Origin: an uncultured Planctomycetaceae bacterium
GTDB taxonomy: Bacteria; Planctomycetota; Planctomycetia; Pirellulales; Lacipirellulaceae
Direction of reading: 5' to 3'
DNA: 5,508 nt
Assembly: GCA_937860165.1 (NCBI GenBank)
Contig: CALMBE010000625.1
Span: forward strand, 1 to 5,508
In this document: positions 1-5,470 of the stretch, piece by piece
Position numbering within the stretch: position 1 is the stretch's first letter
Layout: every line of letters begins with the position of its first letter
Translations under genes and position numbers: made by a program
Notes under the pieces: generated by a model
Told to the model about the DNA's origin: nothing
The model's database searches: none
Seen by the model: the letters and a program-made list of their open reading frames with translations, nothing else

Positions 1-499
1 TGCCGTTGAGCTGGATATTTTCTTTGCGGAGTTGCCGCAGTTTCACGCGGAGTTCTTGCCCACCATAAACCTGCTTACCTTCGATCCAAATGGTATCGTC
101 CGCCTCAATCGAGATGGTAATGGAGCTCGGGTCGTTGGCAAAATCGGGTGCCACTTGGGCGCTGGCCGAGTCACTGGAAGCCTGGGGCGGGGGCATTTCC
201 ATCACGGATTGCAGCGCCTGAATCGAAGTAACCATAAAGAAAATTAGCAAGAAGAACACGATATCGACCATGGCGGTCATATCAATCAGGTTTTCTTGTT
301 CGCGATTATGGGGGGGCACCAAGAGCAAATGGTGATCCGCTGCGCTGTGGGAAACCGTGGGAGGAGTAGCGTCGGGATGGGGTGCCGTCGGCACGGTAAG
401 GGTCGCCCGACATTGGGGGCAGGTTCGTTGCTGGCCACCCATCGAGGGTTGGGCAACAAGTTTCTTGCCACAATAGGTGCAGTTAAAGGAGAAGCTCAT
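1..499 (-). CDS. exbD: ExbD/TolR-family biopolymer transport protein with N-terminal zinc ribbon (partial, C-terminus off the left edge)
   Basis: This is an open frame without a stop, read leftwards from ATG at 499 to the window edge, giving 166 residues. Residues 1-35 form a small zinc ribbon with two CxxC knuckles (C7/C10 and C27/C30). A Pro/Ala/His-rich linker follows. Then comes the ExbD anchor, residues 71-92, containing the motif MTAMVDIVFFLLIFFMV. Its Asp79 is the conserved intramembrane acid that carries protons in ExbD/TolR proteins. After the anchor is a Pro/Ser/Ala linker and the start of the periplasmic domain (about 127-166, TITI...IWIEGKQV...EL). ExbD proteins normally have only a short cytoplasmic tail, so the ribbon is an addition on the cytoplasmic side. 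The ATG overlaps the stop of the upstream exbD (ATGA), implying translational coupling. Family assignment is firm; the role of the ribbon is unknown. Most of the periplasmic domain is missing from the window. Confidence 0.9.
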   Translation of the reverse strand, partial: MSFSFNCTYCGKKLVAQPSMGGQQRTCPQCRATLTVPTAPHPDATPPTVSHSAADHHLLLVPPHNREQENLIDMTAMVDIVFFLLIFFMVTSIQALQSVMEMPPPQASSDSASAQVAPDFANDPSSITISIEADDTIWIEGKQVYGGQELRVKLRQLRKENIQLNG

Positions 500-984
500 G
501 AGGACGCATCCATTTCAATGACCGCCACATGTAGTTTTACACCTTCGACCGTAGCCGCCGACAGGATGCGAAACAAATCGCGGAGGCACACATTTCGTTC
601 GGCCTTGATGAGGACCGCCGTCTTGCCACCGCAGACCCCTTGCGCGACGGCTTCTCGGATTCCTCGTTCCTGCTGCTCGGCATCGTTGAGAGGTTCGCCC
701 TTTTCGCCGTCGGCCAGATAGACGGTGACGGACTCGTCGTTGAGTTGGTCCATGACCGTGAGTACGACAGCCGTCTCAACATCCAAAGGAGTAACATGCC
801 TGGCCGAGGGGAGATCCACTTCGCCTAAGGCGGCAGTTAAGAAGGTAACGAGAAAATAGATGTTCATCATGAACACCAGATCGATCATGGCCGTGATATC
901 GAACTCGGCGTTATCGTGCAGGTCTCTCCGCGCAATGAGCGGGGTGTAAGAAGAACTACCCAGATTCCAGCCCGAGGGTTGCAC
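496..984 (-). CDS. exbD: ExbD/TolR-family biopolymer transport protein
   Basis: This 162-aa single-pass inner-membrane protein would form, with ExbB, a proton-driven motor energising an outer-membrane or periplasmic process. Residues 1-28 are a cytoplasmic tail. Residues about 29-52 are the anchor (FDITAMIDLVFMMNIYFLVT), with Asp35 at the conserved proton-carrying position. The rest is a periplasmic domain with the usual alternating strands and helices, ending near KAERNVCLRDLFRILSAA and a final hydrophobic strand. An Asn (N41) inside the anchor and two Cys in the periplasmic part (C118, C133) are slightly unusual. The start is a GTG at 984, with AGGG about 9 nt upstream, and lies 15 nt after the exbB stop. 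No ATG before the anchor is available in frame. The stop overlaps the next exbD by 4 nt. The two ExbD anchors align closely, suggesting a tandem duplication. The client is not identified. Confidence 0.9.
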   Translation of the reverse strand: MQPSGWNLGSSSYTPLIARRDLHDNAEFDITAMIDLVFMMNIYFLVTFLTAALGEVDLPSARHVTPLDVETAVVLTVMDQLNDESVTVYLADGEKGEPLNDAEQQERGIREAVAQGVCGGKTAVLIKAERNVCLRDLFRILSAATVEGVKLHVAVIEMDASS

Positions 985-999
985 GTTGGCGTTCCCTAC

Positions 1000-1629
1000 T
1001 TAATTGGGAGTTTTTAGGGCGTCGAGCACACGGACCAGTCCCGTGCCGAGGGCATCCTGAAACTTGCGGATTTTGGCATTGAGGCTTGCCATGAGAAAAT
1101 TAAACGGGATCGCGGTCGCCAGCCCCATTGCGGTGCAGATGAGGGCGACGCTGATTTCATCGGCAATCTGCGAAGGCTGCACTTTCTCGCCGGTGCCGAT
1201 CCGCCCGAACGCAGCCATCATGCCCAAGACCGTGCCGAATAAACCCAGCAGCGGTCCGCTCTTAATCACGGTTGCCACCCAGCCGGTGCGATATTCCAGA
1301 TCGCCGAGGACATCGCGTTGCACCACCTCGGTGACAAGCTGTCGCAATTGATCGTGACCCAACCCGCGATTGACGATTGCCATGTGGGAGAGCTGCGGGA
1401 GGGCGCGGGCATCGTCATCGCACAGTTCCTCGGCGGCCGCGTATTTGGATTCGAGCAAGGAAGTCATCAATTCTTCCATGAACTCGGTTTGCTCATTGTG
1501 ATTCCTGAAGCTCAATTCCATGATGCGGCGGAAGCCCAAGATGATATGGTACAATCCCCAAAAAAAGTTGATCGCGAGAAAACCATAACAAGCATCCCCC
1601 AGCAGTTTCGCTAGATAATTGGTACTCAT
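1000..1629 (-). CDS. exbB: MotA/TolQ/ExbB-family proton channel protein
   Basis: This 209-aa polytopic inner-membrane protein is the channel partner of the ExbD proteins encoded just downstream. Three membrane segments are visible: about 14-33 (near the N-terminus), about 119-141 and about 158-181. The last two carry the family signature: GPLLGLFGTVLGMMAAF at 125-141, then ADEISVALICTAMGLATAIP at 156-175. Between segments 1 and 2 lies the cytoplasmic helical region, rich in Glu and Gln. The frame is open up to 1719, but I chose the ATG at 1629. It is preceded by GAGGTG about 7 nt upstream, and the extra 30 residues do not look like family sequence. It is first in the operon exbB-exbD-exbD. 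No tonB, tolA, tolB or pal is in view, so whether this is a TonB-like, Tol-like or motility-type motor cannot be told. Confidence 0.92.
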   Translation of the reverse strand: MSTNYLAKLLGDACYGFLAINFFWGLYHIILGFRRIMELSFRNHNEQTEFMEELMTSLLESKYAAAEELCDDDARALPQLSHMAIVNRGLGHDQLRQLVTEVVQRDVLGDLEYRTGWVATVIKSGPLLGLFGTVLGMMAAFGRIGTGEKVQPSQIADEISVALICTAMGLATAIPFNFLMASLNAKIRKFQDALGTGLVRVLDALKTPN

Positions 1630-1794
1630 AAACCAACACCTCTGTGTGCCAATTGCCGATGCAACGCCTGGAACTGTCCAGACACTTTGCGAGGTTAGAA
1701 TTTTCTGTTGTTCCAACACCCAGTTTAACTTGCCGGGACCGGCAGTGGCTAGTAGGTCTGGGAGGAGGTAGGGCCGATCAGTTATTCAAGATGA

Positions 1795-1882
1795 GGGTGC
1801 CATGGCCACAGCGGTACTCCGCTGTGGCCATGCTTGCTCGATTCCATGCCCACGCCGGAGTACCAGCGTGGGCATGGCACCC
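1795..1882. repeat. Pair of inverted REP-like palindromic units (BIME-like element)
   Basis: Unit A is a perfect 14-bp stem, CATGGCCACAGCGG (1801-1814) with CCGCTGTGGCCATG (1819-1832), and loop TACT. Unit B lies in the opposite orientation at 1844-1877, with a perfect 12-bp outer stem (CCATGCCCACGC / GCGTGGGCATGG) and loop AGTA, the complement of TACT. Each unit has GGTGC flanking only its outer side, so the ends form a further 10-bp inverted repeat, GGGTGCCATG (1795-1804) / CATGGCACCC (1873-1882). Aligned in the same orientation the units share flank, loop and most of the stem. They differ mainly at paired stem positions where both partners changed. The asymmetric flank and head-to-head pairing resemble REP/BIME elements mobilised by RAYT transposases; I recall similar repeats in planctomycete genomes but cannot verify this here. 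Confidence 0.8.
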
Positions 1883-1883
1883 C

Positions 1884-1904
1884 AAAATAACGCTTTGTCA
1901 AAGC
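1884..1904 (-). terminator. Weak terminator-like hairpin downstream of uraH
   Basis: Read on the minus strand, GCTTT-GAC-AAAGC (1904-1892) is followed by G and then TTATTTT (1890-1884). It lies about 80 nt past the uraH stop and is oriented to end the allB-uraD-uraH transcript. The stem is short and AT-rich, so it may be inefficient. The much stronger palindrome pair immediately beyond could act as a 3'-end stabiliser or terminator instead. Confidence 0.3.
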
Positions 1905-1982
1905 ACTAGCCAATTACAGGAGTTGGTAGGCCTATCGGTCGGAAGCCGAATCGCCCAATAGTCAATGGCTCGTCACAAAGAA

Positions 1983-2321
1983 TCAACTTCCCCGATAAGT
2001 CGAGTAACCGAATGGCGAGAGCAGCAGGGGGATATGGTAGTGGCCGGACGGCTCCGGGACTGCGAAGCGGATGTTGACCTCCGGGTAAAAGCCGATGCCC
2101 CCGGTTGCGGAGAAATACGCTCCGGTCGCAAAGTGCATTTCATAGGTCCCCGGGGAGAGTACGAGGGTGTCTCGCCAATCCGCAATGCGGCCATCGCCAT
2201 TGGTGACCCCGTGGGCTACTTCGCGCAATCGGTCAGCAACCACTTCAGAAAGCACTACGCGGATACCTTGGGCAGGGACACCGCGAGAAGTATCCAGGAT
2301 GTGAGTGGATATTGTGCTCAT
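1983..2321 (-). CDS. uraH: 5-hydroxyisourate hydrolase (transthyretin-like family)
   Basis: This 112-aa protein hydrolyses 5-hydroxyisourate, the unstable uricase product, to 2-oxo-4-hydroxy-4-carboxy-5-ureidoimidazoline (OHCU). The family signatures are complete. The N-terminal STHILDTSRGVPA (residues 5-17) holds the catalytic His7. Arg50 lies in ADWRDTL. The C-terminal block SGHYHIPLLLSPFGYSTYRGS (92-112) holds the His94/His96 pair and ends in the diagnostic YRGS tetrapeptide that separates HIU hydrolases from hormone-binding transthyretin. Length is normal for the family, which forms homotetramers with the active sites at dimer interfaces. There is no signal peptide, so it is cytoplasmic. 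The ATG overlaps the uraD stop (ATGA), and a GGAG sits about 11 nt upstream inside uraD. The open frame extends further upstream, but that part is merely uraD in another frame. It is last in the allB-uraD-uraH operon. Confidence 0.96.
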   Translation of the reverse strand: MSTISTHILDTSRGVPAQGIRVVLSEVVADRLREVAHGVTNGDGRIADWRDTLVLSPGTYEMHFATGAYFSATGGIGFYPEVNIRFAVPEPSGHYHIPLLLSPFGYSTYRGS

Positions 2322-2839
2322 AGGGCGGGTTTCTCCAATTTGTCGAGTCTGAGGTGGGTGATCTTGCGCTGCTCGGCGGCGGCGATGCGGAGCTCCGTCG
2401 CGGGATCGTTGGGCAGGCGATCTTCGAGGGCCGCCAGCATTTCGACGGCCCTCTTCCCCGCGGCACAAATGATAAAGATGAATCCGAAACGCTGAAAGTA
2501 GCTGTCGTTTTTCGCCGACAATCGCTGGAGCACCGCTTCGTCGTTCGGATCGACACCGGCTTGTTCGCCGTGGGACCAAATTCGATTGCCCGCAAACTTC
2601 ATGCGGAGCGAGTTGAGATCCCCGATTCGCGGATGGGCAGCGAAAGCCTCTAGCCAATCGACCTCTGCCAGGCGATCAAAATTTATATCGGCCAGCAGAT
2701 GAACCTCCTCGGCTGAGGCAAACGGCCCCGAACTGGCCATCCGTCGGCACCACCAGTCCGCGCCGCAGCAGTTGCGAAACTCCTCGGCCAACAACTCCGA
2801 CGAGAGTTGGTTCAACCAATCGACGGTCTCTGAATTCAC
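2318..2839 (-). CDS. uraD: 2-oxo-4-hydroxy-4-carboxy-5-ureidoimidazoline (OHCU) decarboxylase
   Basis: This 173-aa all-helical enzyme decarboxylates OHCU stereospecifically to (S)-allantoin. Visible family motifs are: EAFAAHPRIGD (64-74) with the catalytic His69; WSHGEQAGV (88-96) with the conserved Glu92; RFGFIFIICAAGKRA (117-131), the substrate-pocket strand-helix block; and ELRIAAAEQRKITHLRLDKL (149-168) with the conserved Arg151. Length is typical. The start is GTG at 2839, overlapping the allB stop (GTGA). A strong Shine-Dalgarno GGGAGG lies in the last codons of allB, about 6 nt before the GTG, which supports this start and implies translational coupling. Its stop overlaps uraH by 4 nt. 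It is a stand-alone protein, not fused to uricase as in Bacillus PucL or to HIU hydrolase as in some plants. Confidence 0.95.
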   Translation of the reverse strand: MNSETVDWLNQLSSELLAEEFRNCCGADWWCRRMASSGPFASAEEVHLLADINFDRLAEVDWLEAFAAHPRIGDLNSLRMKFAGNRIWSHGEQAGVDPNDEAVLQRLSAKNDSYFQRFGFIFIICAAGKRAVEMLAALEDRLPNDPATELRIAAAEQRKITHLRLDKLEKPAL

Positions 2840-4128
2840 AGAATCCTCCCGGTTCCGCGCGCGGCAGGTACTCCTCGCACATAAGTCCGGCGTACTCTGC
2901 CGCGGAGTGGTTTTCCAGTGTATGGGGTGAGCTTGTGTCGCTGTTGGAGGTGTTCAGGCTCGACGAGAAATTCTTCTTCGAGGTCGAACACCACCAAGTT
3001 CCCGGGTAGATGCACCTCGATTCCGAAGGGTACGAGCACCAATTTCGCGGGCTCCTGGCCCATCCAACGAATCACGTCGGAGAGCGAAAACCCTCGCTCC
3101 GCGGCAGCGGTCCAAATGGCCGAGAGTCCTAGTTCGAGAGAACTAATTCCTCCCCAAGCCTGATCAAAGCGACCCGTCTCGAGGCATTTCAGTTGCGGGG
3201 GACAAGGCGAATGGTCGGACGCGATCAAGTCGATTACTCCCTCTCGAAGCCCCTGCCACAGGGCTTCTCGATTCGCGGCGTCTCGAATAGGCGGAGCACA
3301 TTTGAACTGCGTTGCCCCGTCGGCAATTTCTTCAGCGGCAAAAACTAAGTAGTGGGGGCACGTTTCCACCGTGATTGGCAGACCTTCCTGGCGAGCAGTC
3401 CGCAGAAGTGGCAAACAGGTGGCGTCCGCTAAGTGAACGATGTGGACCCGACTTCGTGTCTCGCGGCACAGCGAGATCAGTAGCGCGATCGCACGGCGTT
3501 CAAACGAAGCGGGCCGACTCGCCAGGTAAGCACGATAAGACCGCGGATCGCTGCCGAACGGTGTGGTGTCGACCAATTCGGCATGGACCAACAGCGGTAC
3601 GTCGCGGCGGGCGCACACTTTCATGGCCGAGCGTAGCTCTCGCTCCCCTGCCGCGGGAAATTCATCGAGCCCGCTCGGGCACATGAAGGCCTTGAGGCCG
3701 AGTGCGCCGGCGTCGATCAGCGATTCCAGCTCGCCCTCATTGCCTGGCACAACACCGCCGTGAAATCCCACGTCCACATGCAGCTTGCTTGAGGCTGCCG
3801 CCAGTTTTTCCGCGAGAGCGGCTGGGGTGGTGGTCACGGGAGAGGAATTGAGTGGCATGTCGACCAAGGTGGTTATCCCGCCTGCCGCCGCTGCTGCCGT
3901 ACCGGTCTCGAAGCCTTCCCACTCGGTACGCCCCGGCTCGTTGAGATGGACATGGGTATCCACAAGGCCCGGCAAGAGACAGAGATTGCCCAGGTCTTCG
4001 CCCCGCCGGGGATCGTAGGGGGCGATTTCCTCAATTACTCCACGGCAAACCACGACCGTGGTGGCTTGTTCCCCTGTGGGCAACAAGGTTCGACGGCTCG
4101 ACAAAATTAGCTCGGCTGACTCGTTCAT
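2836..4128 (-). CDS. allB: Allantoinase
   Basis: This 430-aa amidohydrolase-superfamily enzyme opens the hydantoin ring of allantoin to give allantoate. The binuclear metal centre is complete: His59 and His61 in LVDTHVHLNEPGRTEWEGF, Lys146 (carbamylated bridging lysine) in GLKAFM, His182 in LLVHAE, His232 in VHIVHLADA, and Asp305 in LIASDHSPCP. The blocks EGFETGTAAAAAGGITT and DMPLNSSP (about 71-97) point to allantoinase rather than dihydroorotase. Length is close to that of other bacterial allantoinases. It is first in the allB-uraD-uraH operon and divergent from uricase. The ATG at 4128 has no Shine-Dalgarno, but a sigma70-like promoter lies so close that translation may be leaderless or nearly so. 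A hydantoinase is the main alternative, but the gene neighbourhood makes allantoinase much more likely. Confidence 0.95.
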   Translation of the reverse strand: MNESAELILSSRRTLLPTGEQATTVVVCRGVIEEIAPYDPRRGEDLGNLCLLPGLVDTHVHLNEPGRTEWEGFETGTAAAAAGGITTLVDMPLNSSPVTTTPAALAEKLAAASSKLHVDVGFHGGVVPGNEGELESLIDAGALGLKAFMCPSGLDEFPAAGERELRSAMKVCARRDVPLLVHAELVDTTPFGSDPRSYRAYLASRPASFERRAIALLISLCRETRSRVHIVHLADATCLPLLRTARQEGLPITVETCPHYLVFAAEEIADGATQFKCAPPIRDAANREALWQGLREGVIDLIASDHSPCPPQLKCLETGRFDQAWGGISSLELGLSAIWTAAAERGFSLSDVIRWMGQEPAKLVLVPFGIEVHLPGNLVVFDLEEEFLVEPEHLQQRHKLTPYTGKPLRGRVRRTYVRGVPAARGTGRIL

Positions 4129-4139
4129 CTTGGTTTGTT

Positions 4140-4168
4140 ATCATAGCCCTCGGGAGGGAATTCGCCAA
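4140..4168 (-). promoter_or_regulatory. Putative sigma70-type promoter of allB-uraD-uraH, with internal inverted repeat
   Basis: On the minus strand, TTGGCG (-35, 4168-4163) and TATGAT (-10, 4145-4140) are separated by exactly 17 nt. The -10 matches the consensus at 5 of 6 positions and the -35 at 4 of 6. Only 11 nt separate the -10 from the allB ATG, placing transcription start about 4-5 nt before the start codon. The spacer contains CCCTC-GG-GAGGG (4147-4158), a perfect 5-bp inverted repeat and a candidate operator. This comes from pattern matching only. Confidence 0.5.
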
Positions 4169-4200
4169 ACTACCTACCACTTGGATATTTAAAAGATACC

Positions 4201-4300
4201 GATTAGATTTACCACCAAGGCACGAAGGGCACGAAGGGGAAAGAATTGCAAAAAGTAGATTTTCAATTCTTGGTGTTCTTCGTGCCTTCGTGGTTAATCC
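4201..4300. repeat. Imperfect inverted repeat in the allB-uricase spacer (dispersed-repeat type)
   Basis: The outer arms are 4211-4227 and 4278-4294, pairing at 16 of 17 positions (left arm ACCACCAAGGCACGAAG). The inner arms are AAGAATTG (4241-4248) and CAATTCTT (4264-4271), extended by A4/T4 runs with a 1-nt bulge. The left arm contains a perfect 9-bp tandem duplication, GGCACGAAG at 4219-4227 and 4228-4236. Read through on the minus strand, the right side would encode NHEGTKNTKN. I recognise that string from spurious proteins in planctomycete, verrucomicrobial and metagenomic data, which suggests a widespread dispersed repeat. It ends 20 nt before the uricase Shine-Dalgarno. Confidence 0.75.
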
Positions 4301-4313
4301 AAATTCCTTTACC

Positions 4314-4319
4314 AGAGGA
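4314..4319 (+). promoter_or_regulatory. Ribosome binding site that fixes the uricase start
   Basis: AGAGGA lies 6 nt before the ATG at 4326. The frame is also open from a GTG at 4290, but that codon is inside the inverted repeat and lacks a Shine-Dalgarno, so 4326 is preferred. Confidence 0.65.
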
Positions 4320-4325
4320 TACCGC

Positions 4326-5174
4326 ATGCCCCGCTTGACCCACAATTCTTACGGCAAGAGCCGTGTCCGCGTCAGCAAGATCAAGCGTCCTCGTCAGGCC
4401 CCCGCCGGCGAGGAGCGCCATGAATTCATCGAAGCCACGGTCGACGTGCTCCTGGAAGGGGAGTTCGCCGCCGCCTACACCAGCGGCGATAACCGTAGCG
4501 TGGTCGCCACCGATACCTGCAAGAATACCGTGTATGTGCTGGCCAAGGACGACCCTTTCGAGTCGATCGAGTCGTTCGGCAGGACCGTCGCCGAGCATTT
4601 TTTGAAGCACTATGCCCACGTCGAACAAGCCACGATCGACCTGAAAGAACGCCGCTGGCTGCGGCTGCTGGATTGCCCCCACGCCTTTCTGGGGGACAGC
4701 AATGAAGCCCCGACTGCCCAGGTCGTCGCACGACGGGGGACACCGACAACCATTCGCGCGGGATTGGAAGGGCTGACGCTGGCTAAGACCACGCAGACAG
4801 GTTTCGCTAATTTTCATCGCGACGAGTTTCGCACCCTGCCCGATACCGAGGACCGCATTTTTGCCACCCAACTCACGGCAACCTGGGACTATGCCAAACC
4901 GGATGTTGACTTTGTCGCGTGCCGCGGAACAATCCGCCAGGCACTGCTCGCACGGTTTATCGATCACTACAGCCAGAGCGTGCAAGAAACGCTCTACCGC
5001 ATGGGCGCAGGGGCCCTCGAGGCCTGCCAGGAGATCACCCGAGTTTCGCTGGCCATGCCCAACAAGCACCATCTTCTGTTCAACCTCGCACCCTTCTCTC
5101 GGAAAAACGAGAACGAGATATTCATCTCCACCGACGAGCCCCACGGCTACATCACCGGAGTTGTCGAGCGCTAG
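4326..5174 (+). CDS. uox: Uricase (urate oxidase, cofactor-independent)
   Basis: This 282-aa enzyme oxidises urate with O2 to 5-hydroxyisourate and H2O2, using no metal or cofactor. Two tandem tunnelling-fold repeats are expected. Repeat 1 begins HNSYGKSRVRVSKIKR with catalytic Lys11, followed by VVATDTCKNTVYVLAKD (59-75) with Thr62-Asp63. These correspond to Lys10, Thr57 and Asp58 of the Aspergillus flavus enzyme. In repeat 2, Phe160 (GFANFHRDEF), Arg177 (EDRIFAT), Gln220 (SQSVQETLYRM) and Asn246/His248 (MPNKHHL) match Phe159, Arg176, Gln228, Asn254 and His256. Every urate-contacting and catalytic position I can align is intact. There is no signal peptide and no peroxisomal C-terminal signal. 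Length is about 15-20 residues below the fungal protein, as expected without that tail. It is transcribed divergently from allB-uraD-uraH, whose products consume its product in sequence. No catalase lies next to it in the window. Confidence 0.96.
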   Translation: MPRLTHNSYGKSRVRVSKIKRPRQAPAGEERHEFIEATVDVLLEGEFAAAYTSGDNRSVVATDTCKNTVYVLAKDDPFESIESFGRTVAEHFLKHYAHVEQATIDLKERRWLRLLDCPHAFLGDSNEAPTAQVVARRGTPTTIRAGLEGLTLAKTTQTGFANFHRDEFRTLPDTEDRIFATQLTATWDYAKPDVDFVACRGTIRQALLARFIDHYSQSVQETLYRMGAGALEACQEITRVSLAMPNKHHLLFNLAPFSRKNENEIFISTDEPHGYITGVVER

Positions 5175-5470
5175 CAATTCCCCGGCACGACAGGGTTACC
5201 GTGTTCGAAAATTCCTGCTCCCCAGTGCGGGTGAGTCAGGTCGCAACGGGTTTATGGTTGGGCGACTCGGACAATCGTTTTTTCCCTGACCGGTGATCCA
5301 GTCGTCAGGATGATCCGTGGCGTAGATTTGCGGGTAAACTCCGCCGGTTGCGAAACACTGGCAGAATCTGCCAGAAAAACCGGCCCCCGCAGACCCACCC
5401 GCCAAGTCCTCCCGCAATGACCCACCCCATCCAGCCGACGGTCGCCGCGCCGCACTCCGACGTTTCTGTC
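5175..5470. other. Downstream region of uricase without a convincing gene
   Basis: This is 296 nt between the uricase stop and the adapter. It contains a perfect 8-bp inverted repeat (CTGGCAGA-A-TCTGCCAG, 5358-5374) and a 6-bp stem with a 13-nt loop (CCTGAC 5285-5290 / GTCAGG 5304-5309). Neither has a T-tract in the sense needed to terminate uricase transcription. A minus-strand frame running left from about 5470 to 5305 reads as a Gly/Trp-rich hydrophobic stretch (GWMGWVIAGGLGGWVCGG). It could be the tail of a membrane protein cut by the contig end, but base composition alone could produce it. Confidence 0.4.

Larger units (their letters stand above)
1630..1982. other. Intergenic region between exbB and uraH
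   Basis: This is 353 nt without a convincing gene. From right to left it contains a weak terminator-like hairpin behind uraH (1884-1904), the paired palindromic element (1795-1882), and about 165 nt in front of exbB that should hold the exbB promoter. I found no -35/-10 pair there that I would defend. The frame continuous with exbB up to 1719 lacks family features and is taken as untranslated. Short plus-strand frames across the palindromes are repeat sequence, not genes. Confidence 0.6.

Noticed and set aside
286..471. Minus-strand 61-codon frame near the left end
   Set aside because: It is an out-of-frame shadow of the zinc-ribbon ExbD gene, which is continuous and well conserved in its own frame.
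1630..1719. N-terminal extension of ExbB by 30 residues
   Set aside because: The ATG at 1629 has a good GAGGTG site and is followed directly by the expected first membrane segment. The extension has neither a signal peptide nor family similarity.
1644..1961. Plus-strand 105-codon frame across the exbB-uraH intergenic region
   Set aside because: Its middle is simply the translated palindromic element. It has no Shine-Dalgarno and no family resemblance.
2322..2657. N-terminal extension of the HIU hydrolase to 224 residues
   Set aside because: The extra residues are uraD read in another frame. The HIU hydrolase motif starts right at the ATG at 2321.
4211..4300. CRISPR-like or attachment-site interpretation of the repeats near 4219-4294
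   Set aside because: There are only two direct 9-bp copies, with no spacers, and the structure is an inverted repeat. No integrase or cas gene is present.
4263..5177. Long minus-strand open frame of 304 codons opposite uricase
   Set aside because: It is the exact antisense of uricase, whose catalytic residues are all intact on the plus strand. It ends in repeat-encoded sequence and shows no recognisable domain.
5308..5419. Short plus-strand frame of about 36 codons after uricase (starting MIRGVDLRV)
   Set aside because: It is very short, has no spaced ribosome binding site and no recognisable content, and overlaps the 5358-5374 dyad.
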